Position numbers and translations under genes: made by a program | The notes under the pieces: model-generated | Database searches by the model: none | The model's input: the letters and a program-made list of their open reading frames with translations, nothing else | What the model was told of the DNA's origin: nothing | NCBI GenBank assembly: GCA_002492335.1 | Contig: DKYD01000097.1 | Coordinates: forward strand, 1 to 16,921 | Direction of reading: 5' to 3' | Source of the DNA: Lachnospiraceae bacterium UBA7109 | GTDB lineage: Bacteria > Bacillota > Clostridia > Lachnospirales > Lachnospiraceae | DNA: 16,921 nt | Shown here: positions 7,350 to 14,428 of the stretch, piece by piece | Layout of the letters: each line of letters starts with the position of its first letter | Numbering within the stretch: the first letter of the stretch is position 1

Positions 7350-9398
7350 ATGGACAAGCAAGATCTGCGTTTAAAAGGGCAATTAAAATTGTATATGCAG
7401 TGGCCGGTGATTACAATACTGATACTGGCAGTAATGAATATCTGGATTTATTATATTAACCATCGGGCAGGAAGTGTGATGTGTGTTTTTGTTCTTGTGT
7501 ATATAGCTGCAGTAGGAGCGATGTATTTTTACAACAAGGAGCTTATCTTAAAAAATCTGATAGATTTTGCGGCGAAATATGGAGTTGTGCAGAATACACT
7601 GCTCAAAGAAATGTCAGTGCCATATATCATTCTTCTGAAGGATGGAAAAACAGTCTGGATGAATGACCGGTTTAAAGAAATTTTGGGTGAAAAGGCTTTG
7701 AAAGATAAATACCTTAGCAAGTCCATTCCGGAATTAAACCGGAGTATTTTCCCAAAAGACGATACGGTTGTGGAAATGAATGTTTATTACAAGGAGAGGG
7801 AGTATGTGGCACAGCTGCGCCGTGTGGCGGTAGAGGGACTGTGCGGAACCGGAACAGCCGCAGAACTGCCGGAGGAAGAGGAGTATTTTATTGCAGTTTC
7901 GCTGCAGGACGTGACGGAGTTAAATCGATATATTAAGGAAAATGATGAAAGAAGGCTGGTTGCAGGTCTGATCTATATTGATAATTATGACGAGGTCATG
8001 GCAAGTGTTGAGGAGGTAAGGCAGTCGCTTCTGATTGCTCTTGTTGACAGAAAGGTTAACCATTATATCGGTAAGGTTGATGGAATTGTTAAAAAAATAG
8101 AAACGGATAAATATTTTATAGCGCTTCGAAAATCCTGTTTTCAGGAATTGGAGGCGGATAAATTTTCGCTTTTGGAGGATGTGAAGACGGTAAACGTTGG
8201 GAATGAGATTCCGGTGACCTTAAGTATTGGACTTGGACTTAGTACGGAGTCTTATGCACAGGGAAATAATTATGCCCGGGTAGCGATTGATCTGGCGCTT
8301 GCAAGGGGCGGTGACCAGGCGGTTATTAAGAAGTGTAATGGAATTACTTATTATGGAGGCAAGCGGGAACAGACACAGAAGAACACCCGCGTGAAAGCCC
8401 GTGTGAAGGCGGAGGCGCTGCGGGAATTTATTATGATGCGTGACCAGATATTTGTTATGGGGCACAAGCTGACAGATGTAGATGCATTTGGAGCGGCTGT
8501 CGGTATCTGCCGCGCTACACAGACGCTCGGAAAGCGGGCGCATATTATTTTGAATGAGGTATCTGCTTCGCTTCGTCCGCTTTATAATCAGTATGTGTCC
8601 GATTCGTCATATCCGTCAGATTTGTTCTTGAATTCAAGGGAAGCGTTGGACATGGCAGATGAGAATTCACTTGTGATTGTTGTTGATACGAACCGTCCGA
8701 AGATGACGGAATGTGAAGGACTTCTCCGGCTGGCAAAGACGATTGTTGTTCTGGATCATCACAGACAGGGCAGTGACAATATTGATAATGCGCTGCTGTC
8801 TTATATAGAGCCGTATGCGTCTTCGGCGTGTGAGATGGTTGCAGAGATTCTGCAGTATATTGTGGATGAGATTAAGATTCCGCGCCTGGAGGCCAGCAGT
8901 ATGTATGCGGGTATTATGATTGATACAAATAACTTTGTGAACCGTACCGGCGTGCGGACGTTTGAGGCGGCGGCATTTCTCAGAAGAAATGGAGCAGATA
9001 TTACACTGGTTCGTAAAATGTTCCGGGATGACATAGAATCTTATCGTGCGAAGGCGGAGATCATCAGCAGCGCGGAGGTATATCACCGTAAGTTTGCAAT
9101 TGCCAGAGGTGAAAACCTGACAATTGAAAGCCCGACAATTATTGGCGCGCAGGCGGCAAATGAGCTTCTGGATATCAATGCAATTAAAGCATCCTTTGTT
9201 TTTACGGAATATAACGGAAGAATTTATATCAGCGCACGTTCGATTGATGAGGTGAATGTTCAGATTATTATGGAGCGCCTTGGCGGCGGCGGGCATATGA
9301 ACGCATCAGGAGCGCAATTTGACCATACCGACATGGATCGGGCGGTGCAGAGTCTGAAAAAAGTAATTGACGACATGATAAAGGAAGGAGATATATAG
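7350..9398 (+). CDS. gdpP: Membrane c-di-AMP phosphodiesterase, GdpP/YybT family
   Basis: 682 residues from the ATG at 7350, supported by CTGAGGGAAG just upstream and by the promoter. The frame is open earlier, but that part spans the terminator and promoter. Order: two membrane helices (about 20-36 and 43-60), a PAS-like domain (about 83-150), a degenerate GGDEF domain (about 200-330), then DHH and DHHA1 phosphoesterase domains. Candidate metal residues are H372, D376 and D378 (GHKLTDVDAFGA), D446 (VVDTNRP), D469-H470-H471 and D525; the substrate loop is GGGGHMNASG at 645-654. Known GdpP proteins hydrolyse c-di-AMP to pApA, controlling potassium and osmolyte transport and wall stress; the PAS domain can bind heme. 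rplI begins on the base after its stop. Confidence 0.94.
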   Translation: MDKQDLRLKGQLKLYMQWPVITILILAVMNIWIYYINHRAGSVMCVFVLVYIAAVGAMYFYNKELILKNLIDFAAKYGVVQNTLLKEMSVPYIILLKDGKTVWMNDRFKEILGEKALKDKYLSKSIPELNRSIFPKDDTVVEMNVYYKEREYVAQLRRVAVEGLCGTGTAAELPEEEEYFIAVSLQDVTELNRYIKENDERRLVAGLIYIDNYDEVMASVEEVRQSLLIALVDRKVNHYIGKVDGIVKKIETDKYFIALRKSCFQELEADKFSLLEDVKTVNVGNEIPVTLSIGLGLSTESYAQGNNYARVAIDLALARGGDQAVIKKCNGITYYGGKREQTQKNTRVKARVKAEALREFIMMRDQIFVMGHKLTDVDAFGAAVGICRATQTLGKRAHIILNEVSASLRPLYNQYVSDSSYPSDLFLNSREALDMADENSLVIVVDTNRPKMTECEGLLRLAKTIVVLDHHRQGSDNIDNALLSYIEPYASSACEMVAEILQYIVDEIKIPRLEASSMYAGIMIDTNNFVNRTGVRTFEAAAFLRRNGADITLVRKMFRDDIESYRAKAEIISSAEVYHRKFAIARGENLTIESPTIIGAQAANELLDINAIKASFVFTEYNGRIYISARSIDEVNVQIIMERLGGGGHMNASGAQFDHTDMDRAVQSLKKVIDDMIKEGDI

Positions 9399-9848
9399 AT
9401 GAAAGTAATATTAATGGAAGATGTAAAGTCCCTGGGTAAGAAGGGAGAGATTGTAGAAGTCAGCGACGGTTATGCAAGAAATTTTATTCTGAAAACAAAG
9501 AAAGGCGTTGAAGCCAACAGCAGGAACCTGAATGATCTGAAGTTAAAGAAAGCAAGCGCAGAGAAACAGGCACAGCAGCAATATGATGCAGCGCAGGAAC
9601 TGGGGAAGAAGATCGAGGCCGGAAAGATTGAAGTGTCGATTAAGACCGGGGAAGGCGGAAAGGCATTTGGCTCTGTTTCTTCGAAGGAAATCGCGGCAGA
9701 AGTAAAGTCACAGATGGGACTTGATATTGATAAAAAGAAGATTCAGATAAAAGAGCCGATTAAAGCGCTGGGAACGCATAAAGTTCCGGTCAGGCTGCAC
9801 ACGAAAGTAACAGCAGAGCTTACTGTAGTTGTAACAGAAGAAGCGTAG
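9399..9848 (+). CDS. rplI: 50S ribosomal protein L9
   Basis: 149 residues, the usual length. The N-terminal domain carries the family signature (MKVILMEDVKSLGKKGE, then VSDGYARNFI). A long connecting helix follows at about 41-75, then the C-terminal domain containing GGKAFGSVSSKEIA and ending in an ELTVVV strand. L9 binds 23S rRNA at the base of the L1 stalk and limits frameshifting. Its ATG directly abuts the gdpP stop, and its ribosome site (AGGAAGGAG, 9382-9390) lies inside the gdpP coding end, so translation is probably coupled. dnaB follows 13 bases later. Confidence 0.97.
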   Translation: MKVILMEDVKSLGKKGEIVEVSDGYARNFILKTKKGVEANSRNLNDLKLKKASAEKQAQQQYDAAQELGKKIEAGKIEVSIKTGEGGKAFGSVSSKEIAAEVKSQMGLDIDKKKIQIKEPIKALGTHKVPVRLHTKVTAELTVVVTEEA

Positions 9849-9861
9849 GGGGAAAAGATAC

Positions 9862-11202
9862 ATGGAAGAGGCGCTTATAAAAAGAATTATGCCCCATAGT
9901 ATTGAGGCGGAGCAGTCGGTTGTTGGCGCCATGTTGATGGACAAGGACGCTGTTATGACAGCGTCTGAGATCATAAGCGGACAGGATTTTTATCAGACGT
10001 CCTACGGAGTTGTTTTCGATTCTATGGTAGAGCTGTTTAACGAGGGAAAACCTGTTGACGTCATTACGCTGCAGGAGCGTCTCAGGGAAAAGGATGTGCC
10101 GCCGGAAATTTCAAGTCTGGAGTTTGTAAGAGATCTGATAACGGCAGTTCCTACATCTGCGAATATAAAATATTATGCTGATATTGTGGCAGGAAAATCA
10201 GTTATGCGAAAGCTGATTAAGTTAAATGATGAGATATCAAATATTTGTTATGCCGGAAAGGAGCCCTTGGAGGCAGTTCTGGAAAAGACCGAAAAATCTG
10301 TGTTTGAATTGCTTCAGAAGAGGACGACAGGAGAATATACACCGATTAAGGATGTTGTCCTGAACGCACTGGACAGAATTGAGAGAGCATCAAGAAATAA
10401 AGGCACAGTGACCGGGATTCCGACCGGATTTATTGATCTGGATTATAAACTTTCCGGTCTTCAGCCGTCAGACCTTGTACTGGTCGCAGCGAGACCTTCT
10501 ATGGGGAAGACCGCTTTTGTCTTAAATATTGCGCAGTATGTTGCATTTAAGAAAGAAAAGGGGGTTGCCATTTTTTCTTTGGAAATGTCTAAGGAACAAT
10601 TGGTGAATCGTCTTTTTTCACTGGAGTCCCAGGTGGATTCGCAGGCGCTCCGCACCGGTAATCTGAAGGATTCTGACTGGGAGAAGCTGATTGAAGGGGC
10701 AGGGATTATTGGGAAATCGAATTTGATCATTGATGATACTCCTGGTATTTCTGTGTCCGAGCTTCGCTCAAAATGCCGGAAATATAAGCTGGAGCAGGAT
10801 ATCCAGTTGATTATTATTGATTACCTGCAGTTGATGTCCGGAAGTGTCGGAGGACGTTCAGAGTCCAGACAGCAGGAAATTTCAGAAATATCACGTTCGC
10901 TGAAAGCATTGGCAAGAGAATTGAATGTACCAGTGGTGGCGTTGTCCCAGCTCAGCCGTGCAGTGGAGAGCCGTCCGGATAAGCGGCCGATGTTGTCAGA
11001 TCTGCGTGAATCCGGCGCGATTGAGCAGGACGCCGATGTTGTAATGTTTATATATCGTGATGAGTATTATAATAAAGATTCTGAATATAAAAAACAGGCT
11101 GAAATCATTATTGCAAAACAAAGAAACGGCCCCGTGGGGACCGTTAATCTGGCCTGGCTTGCGGATTATACGAAGTTCGCAAATTTAAGCCGGCAGGAAT
11201 AA
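9862..11202 (+). CDS. dnaB: Replicative DNA helicase DnaB
   Basis: 446 residues, typical for the Firmicutes enzyme (DnaC in Bacillus naming). It is a hexameric 5'-3' helicase that unwinds DNA ahead of the replisome and recruits primase. The N-terminal domain (IPHSIEAEQSVVGAML-type, here MPHSIEAEQSVVGAM) spans about 1-150 and the RecA-like motor follows. Walker A is ARPSMGKTAF at 210-219 (K216), the catalytic Glu is E241 in SLEMSKEQL, Walker B is IIIDY at 317-321 (D320), and AKQRNGPVG at 418-426 holds the arginine finger candidate R421. A GGGGG ribosome site lies nine bases before the ATG. No intein was seen. The last 18 bases overlap a convergent minus-strand gene, and no terminator lies close behind the stop. 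Confidence 0.97.
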   Translation: MEEALIKRIMPHSIEAEQSVVGAMLMDKDAVMTASEIISGQDFYQTSYGVVFDSMVELFNEGKPVDVITLQERLREKDVPPEISSLEFVRDLITAVPTSANIKYYADIVAGKSVMRKLIKLNDEISNICYAGKEPLEAVLEKTEKSVFELLQKRTTGEYTPIKDVVLNALDRIERASRNKGTVTGIPTGFIDLDYKLSGLQPSDLVLVAARPSMGKTAFVLNIAQYVAFKKEKGVAIFSLEMSKEQLVNRLFSLESQVDSQALRTGNLKDSDWEKLIEGAGIIGKSNLIIDDTPGISVSELRSKCRKYKLEQDIQLIIIDYLQLMSGSVGGRSESRQQEISEISRSLKALARELNVPVVALSQLSRAVESRPDKRPMLSDLRESGAIEQDADVVMFIYRDEYYNKDSEYKKQAEIIIAKQRNGPVGTVNLAWLADYTKFANLSRQE

Positions 11203-11541
11203 GCGTTTCAGTCTTTTGACCGGACCGGCCGTGGACGCAGATTTCCGGAAGGATTGCTGCTGTCTGATCAGCTGGTCCAGTTTTTTGAATTGTTCTTCTT
11301 CCTGTCTTTCTTTGGCGTCCAGAAGAAAAGACATTTCTTTGCTGAACATGGAAAGCAGAACTTCATTATTGTTTTCTAACATACGTTTTATATGCAGCTG
11401 TTCCCTGGTCCGGCGGATATCCGGAATAAGCGCCTTGAGTTCTTCGAAAGGAACTCCCTGTTCATAAAGTTCTTTAATACAATTGTAAAGCTTTGCGTCA
11501 TCTTTTGTTTCGCGTTTTAGTTGTTCCAGTGCGTTTCCCAT
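11185..11541 (-). CDS. Unknown 118-residue helical protein
   Basis: I do not recognise this protein. It has 118 residues, almost all predicted helical: an N-terminal stretch rich in Lys/Glu, a YEQGVPFEELKALIPDIRR segment that could form a small helix-turn-helix-like unit (28-44), a long amphipathic helix (about 45-98) ending in KKLDQLIRQQQ, and a basic tail (VKRLKRLF). There are no membrane segments and no signal peptide. A strong ribosome site (TAAGGGGGTT on the minus strand) ten or so bases before the ATG supports real translation. The gene is convergent with dnaB and overlaps its last 18 bases. A terminator separates it from the ferredoxin upstream, so it likely has its own promoter. A nucleic-acid-binding or adaptor role is only a guess from the basic tail. 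Confidence 0.72.
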   Translation of the reverse strand: MGNALEQLKRETKDDAKLYNCIKELYEQGVPFEELKALIPDIRRTREQLHIKRMLENNNEVLLSMFSKEMSFLLDAKERQEEEQFKKLDQLIRQQQSFRKSASTAGPVKRLKRLFLPA

Positions 11542-11587
11542 AATAAAACCCCCTTATTAGCAGATAGCTTGTCTTGTTTCCGCCTAC

Positions 11588-11593
11588 AGAATA
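11588..11593 (-). promoter_or_regulatory. Possible extended -10 box for the 118-residue gene
   Basis: On the minus strand, TGCTATTCT (TG, one base, TATTCT) lies about 47 bases before the start codon and after the ferredoxin terminator. A TTGACT further upstream is 21 bases away, too far for a standard -35. The start would be near 11581. Confidence 0.4.
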
Positions 11594-11637
11594 GCACAGG
11601 TTTTCTGCGAAAAAAGTCAAAAAAGGAAAGGAAAATA

Positions 11638-11668
11638 AAAAAAGAATGTGTTTGACACATTCTTTTTT
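11638..11668 (-). terminator. Symmetrical (bidirectional) terminator after the ferredoxin gene
   Basis: AAAAAAGAATGTGT (11638-11651) and ACACATTCTTTTTT (11655-11668) form a perfect 14-bp inverted repeat with a 3-base loop. A runs on one side and T runs on the other make it functional in both directions. On the minus strand it ends ferredoxin transcription 15 bases after the stop. On the plus strand it is the first clear terminator for transcripts arriving from dnaB. Confidence 0.88.
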
Positions 11669-11682
11669 CGTATTCGTTATGT

Positions 11683-11853
11683 TTAGCCTTCGGAAGGAGC
11701 GCCTACCGGACAGGTATCTGCACAGGAACCGCAGTCGATACAAGTATCTGCATCGATTACATACTTTCCATCGCCTTCGGAAATAGCGCCTACCGGACAA
11801 TCTGCTGCACAAGCTCCACAGCTGATGCAGTCATCACTAATTACATATGCCAT
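11683..11853 (-). CDS. 2[4Fe-4S] ferredoxin, clostridial type
   Basis: A 56-residue protein read directly from the sequence, starting at ATG (minus strand, 11853) with a strong AAAGGAGGT site and ending with TAA at 11683. Two Cys-x2-Cys-x2-Cys-x3-Cys-Pro motifs are present: C9, C12, C15, C19 (CISCGACAADCP) and C38, C41, C44, C48 (CIDCGSCADTCP). This is the classic low-potential electron carrier of anaerobes, serving pyruvate:ferredoxin oxidoreductase, hydrogenase and related enzymes in the cytoplasm. The length matches the family (about 55). The two halves are also alike at DNA level. It is a single-gene unit with its own terminator, divergent from the binding-lipoprotein gene across a 224-base AT-rich gap. 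Confidence 0.95.
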   Translation of the reverse strand: MAYVISDDCISCGACAADCPVGAISEGDGKYVIDADTCIDCGSCADTCPVGAPSEG

Positions 11854-11908
11854 TTTATGTACCTCCTTTTAATGTTCACTGGAAAGTGACGATTTATTTA
11901 TTCATATC

Positions 11909-11941
11909 ATAATACAAATAGAAAAAATATACAAGTGTCAA
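11909..11941 (-). promoter_or_regulatory. Possible ferredoxin promoter
   Basis: The minus strand carries a perfect TTGACA (11936-11941). The best -10-like hexamer downstream, TATTAT (11909-11914), is 21 bases away, longer than the usual 17; at 17 bases the match is only TTTGTA. The region is AT-rich and about 60 to 90 bases before the start codon. A 5-bp hairpin (TCACT-GGAA-AGTGA, 11876-11889) sits in the leader. Confidence 0.4.
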
Positions 11942-12026
11942 TTGTGCTTTAAATTTAGTACAAGACTGTTCGTTTAAGAAAAAGAAAAATTAAGAAAAAT
12001 TTCAACAAATTTTCACGGAATTGGTG

Positions 12027-12032
12027 TATAGT
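12027..12032 (+). promoter_or_regulatory. Possible -10 box for the binding lipoprotein
   Basis: TATAGT lies 45 bases before the start codon within an AT-rich region, preceded by GGTG. No convincing -35 hexamer is found 16 to 18 bases upstream, so an activator or a different start is possible. Confidence 0.35.
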
Positions 12033-12077
12033 GTTTGATGTTGATGAAGAAAATGGAAAATCAGGGAGACGTATGAT

Positions 12078-13241
12078 ATGAAAATAAAAAGAGTTATGGC
12101 AGCTGTTATGTGTACGGCGGTTCTGGCTTGTGGATGTGGCAACAATGAAAGCACGGAAACGAAAAAGGAAGAGAAGATAAACCAGCAGACGGGAGAGGCA
12201 GCACAAACGAGGCCGGAAGAAAAAGAATATCAGGGGAAGCTTGATATGATTGAGCCATCTGCATACCGGGATGTATCGGGATTGAATCTGGAGCCGGGTT
12301 CTTATATATCTGTGATAGGAAAGGCGGACAGCGGCGAGTATTGGGAACAGGTAGAAGCCGGAGCTTCCCAGGCAGTGGCTGATATAAATAAAAATCTTGG
12401 ATATAAGGGAAAAGATGAAGTGAAAGTGGTCTGCAGCGGTCCGGGAGAAGCAGGGAATGTTGATGAGCAGGTAAATATTCTGGATGAAGAGCTGGCCAGA
12501 TATCCGGTTGCGCTAAGTATTGCAGTAGTCGATACAAAAGCCTGCGGAGTACAGTTTGACCTGGCTGCGGAAAGTGGAATCCCGATTGTAGCGTTTGATT
12601 CGGGAAATGATTATCCGGGACTTATGGCGATGGTTGCGACGGATAATAAAAAAATGGCTTCTGAAGCGGCGGATCATATGGCTGAATTTACCGGGAGTTC
12701 CGGAGAGATTGTAATGTTTGTGAGTGATTCCTGCTCTGAATCAGCGATGGAGCGCGAAACAGGATTTATGGAGCAGATTGGGGCGGCTTATCCGGAGATG
12801 ATGATTACGGAAGTATATCATATGGATCAGCAGGAGGATATGCGAAATCTGATTGCAGCAGAAAAAGGAATTGAATATCCGGAAGAAATTACGGAAGAGG
12901 AAATCCTGGATTATATTCTTGCTAGACATCCCGAACTTAAGGGGTGCTATGCGACGGATGGCGAGACAACGAACGCAGTTGTGGATGCACTTGACCGGGC
13001 AGAAAGAGAAGATGTAAAAGTGATTGGATATGATGCCGATGAAGAGGAACAAAAAGCATTAAAAGACGGGAAGATTAATGGCCTGATCGTGCAGAATCCA
13101 TTTGGAATGGGGTATGCTTCTGTGATTGCATCTGCCCGCGCGGCGCTTTCGATGGGGAATGAAGCGTATGTAAATACGGGAGCTGTATGGGTGACGAAGG
13201 ATAATCTGGAGAGCGACAGAGTAAAAAAGCTATTAGAGTAA
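12078..13241 (+). CDS. Periplasmic-binding (sugar-type) lipoprotein, orphan
   Basis: 387 residues. The N-terminus MKIKRVMAAV-MCTAVLACGCG is a lipoprotein signal with the acylated Cys at 18 or 20, followed by a Glu/Lys/Thr-rich linker to about residue 60. Residues 75-370 form a type 1 periplasmic-binding fold of the RbsB/peripla_BP_4 kind: SYISVIGK as first strand, ALSIAVVDT, GIPIVAFDS, a GEIVMFVSD second-lobe strand, then LKGCYATDG and VKVIGYDAD. It would capture a small solute, perhaps a sugar, at the outer membrane face for an ABC importer or a sensor. No permease, ATPase or kinase gene is next to it, so the partner is elsewhere or the protein acts as a receptor. AGGGAG at 12063-12068 is the ribosome site. 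The next gene, rpsL, has its own promoter. Confidence 0.87.
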   Translation: MKIKRVMAAVMCTAVLACGCGNNESTETKKEEKINQQTGEAAQTRPEEKEYQGKLDMIEPSAYRDVSGLNLEPGSYISVIGKADSGEYWEQVEAGASQAVADINKNLGYKGKDEVKVVCSGPGEAGNVDEQVNILDEELARYPVALSIAVVDTKACGVQFDLAAESGIPIVAFDSGNDYPGLMAMVATDNKKMASEAADHMAEFTGSSGEIVMFVSDSCSESAMERETGFMEQIGAAYPEMMITEVYHMDQQEDMRNLIAAEKGIEYPEEITEEEILDYILARHPELKGCYATDGETTNAVVDALDRAEREDVKVIGYDADEEEQKALKDGKINGLIVQNPFGMGYASVIASARAALSMGNEAYVNTGAVWVTKDNLESDRVKKLLE

Positions 13242-13259
13242 ATTAAAGATGAAAAAGCC

Positions 13260-13288
13260 TTGACAAGGGCACAAATTCGTAATACACT
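13260..13288 (+). promoter_or_regulatory. rpsL (str operon) promoter
   Basis: A perfect TTGACA (13260-13265) and TACACT (13283-13288) are separated by exactly 17 bases. The start is expected near 13295, giving a leader of about 86 bases. The -35 box lies inside a small inverted repeat, CCTT-GAC-AAGG (13258-13268 region). It begins only 18 bases after the lipoprotein stop codon. Confidence 0.85.
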
Positions 13289-13299
13289 AATCTAGCGTG

Positions 13300-13348
13300 C
13301 ATGAAAATGTACATTATTTTTGTGCGCACATTCATTTTTACATGAATG
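13300..13348 (+). promoter_or_regulatory. Palindrome-rich rpsL leader
   Basis: Within the expected transcript leader are two perfect 10-base palindromes, AATGTACATT (13306-13315) and TGTGCGCACA (13321-13330). A 7-bp hairpin follows: CATTCAT (13329-13335) with ATGAATG (13342-13348). CATGAAAATG (13300-13309) can alternatively pair with CATTTT-TA-CATG (13333-13344), which would exclude that hairpin. The strong ribosome site AGGAGGTGA (13366-13374) follows. A regulatory role is inferred from the structure only. Confidence 0.45.
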
Positions 13349-13380
13349 CAACTTATTATCATCATAGGAGGTGAAAGAGA

Positions 13381-13803
13381 ATGCCAACATTTAACCAGTT
13401 AGTAAAAAAAGGACGTCAGACATCTGTTAAGAAGTCTACAGCTCCGGCGCTGCAGAAAGGTTTTAACTCTCTTAGAAAGAAAGCTACAAATGAGTCTGCA
13501 CCGCAGAAGAGAGGCGTATGTACAGCTGTTAAGACAGCTACACCTAAGAAGCCTAACTCAGCTCTTAGAAAAATCGCCAGAGTTCGTCTTTCTAACGGTA
13601 TCGAAGTAACAAGCTACATTCCGGGTGAAGGACACAACCTTCAGGAGCATAGCGTTGTTCTGATTCGTGGAGGAAGAGTAAAGGACCTTCCAGGTACGAG
13701 ATACCATATCATCAGAGGAACACTTGATACAGCAGGTGTTGCAAAGAGAAGACAGGCGCGTTCAAAATACGGTGCTAAGAGACCGAAAGACGCGAAAAAG
13801 TAA
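13381..13803 (+). CDS. rpsL: 30S ribosomal protein S12
   Basis: 140 residues. This is the long Firmicutes form: relative to the 124-residue E. coli protein it has an insertion around residues 26-40 (KGFNSLRKKATNESA). S12 sits at the decoding centre and is the streptomycin target. The two classic resistance positions keep the sensitive residues: K56 in TPKKPNSALRK and K101 in GGRVKDLPG. The conserved C-terminal ARSKYGAKRPK is present. The ribosome site AGGAGGTGA is near perfect. It is the first gene of the str operon here, with its own promoter. A 145-base spacer separates it from rpsG. Confidence 0.98.
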   Translation: MPTFNQLVKKGRQTSVKKSTAPALQKGFNSLRKKATNESAPQKRGVCTAVKTATPKKPNSALRKIARVRLSNGIEVTSYIPGEGHNLQEHSVVLIRGGRVKDLPGTRYHIIRGTLDTAGVAKRRQARSKYGAKRPKDAKK

Positions 13804-13843
13804 ACCATGATGTAATCACAAACAGAACTATGATGAAGTAAGT

Positions 13844-13876
13844 TGCTAGACATAAAGAAACAGATATGTCCAAGCA
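13844..13876 (+). promoter_or_regulatory. Hairpin in the rpsL-rpsG spacer
   Basis: GACATA (13849-13854) pairs with TATGTC (13865-13870) around a 10-base A-rich loop. TGCT (13844-13847) pairs with AGCA (13873-13876) across a small internal loop, extending the stem. The spacer (13804-13948) is long for tightly linked ribosomal genes. In E. coli, S7 binds the rpsL-rpsG spacer as an autogenous repressor; whether this hairpin does the same is inference. Confidence 0.4.
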
Positions 13877-13948
13877 CTACACAGTATCATTAGAACGACA
13901 CATGTGAGTACCGACGAATTAATCAATATGTTTAAGGAGGGAAGGACC

Positions 13949-14419
13949 GTGCCACGTAAAGGACATACTCAGAAAAGAGACGTATTAGCGGATCCGGTAT
14001 ACAACAGCAAGGTGGTAACAAAGCTTATCAATAACATTATGTTAGATGGTAAGAAAGGCGTTGCACAGAAGATTGTATACGGAGCATTTGAAAGAATTGC
14101 AAATAAATCCGATAAGCCGGCGATCGAAGTATTCGAAGAGGCTATGAATAACATCATGCCTGTACTTGAGGTAAAGGCAAGACGTATCGGAGGTGCGAAC
14201 TACCAGGTACCGATCGAAGTAAGAGCGGATAGAAGACAGACGCTTGCACTTCGTTGGCTCACCGCGTTTTCTCGTGCAAGAGGAGAGAAGACAATGGAAG
14301 AGAGACTGGCAAATGAGATCATGGATGCAGCGAATAATACAGGTGCATCTGTGAAGAGAAAAGAAGACATGCACAAGATGGCTGAAGCAAATAAAGCATT
14401 TGCTCACTACAGATTCTAG
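13949..14419 (+). CDS. rpsG: 30S ribosomal protein S7
   Basis: 156 residues from the GTG at 13949, giving the canonical start (M)PRKGHTQKR. AAGGAGGG at 13934-13941 precedes it by about eight bases, and 156 is the standard length. The frame is open to another GTG at 13904, but those 15 extra residues are unlike S7 and include the ribosome site. S7 nucleates assembly of the 30S head and lines the E site. Conserved stretches include RRIGGANYQVP and RWLTAFSRARGEKTM. Its stop overlaps the ribosome site of fusA (AGGAGG at 14418-14423), implying tight coupling. Confidence 0.98.
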   Translation: MPRKGHTQKRDVLADPVYNSKVVTKLINNIMLDGKKGVAQKIVYGAFERIANKSDKPAIEVFEEAMNNIMPVLEVKARRIGGANYQVPIEVRADRRQTLALRWLTAFSRARGEKTMEERLANEIMDAANNTGASVKRKEDMHKMAEANKAFAHYRF

Positions 14420-14428
14420 GAGGCAACA

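Noticed and set aside
11125..11145. GC-rich hairpin near the dnaB 3' end as a terminator
   Set aside because: It lies in the conserved coding motif RNGPVG, 55 bases before the stop, and has no T run after it.
13904..13948. N-terminal extension of rpsG from an upstream GTG
   Set aside because: The extra 15 residues do not resemble S7 and cover the ribosome site; the GTG at 13949 gives the standard 156-residue protein.
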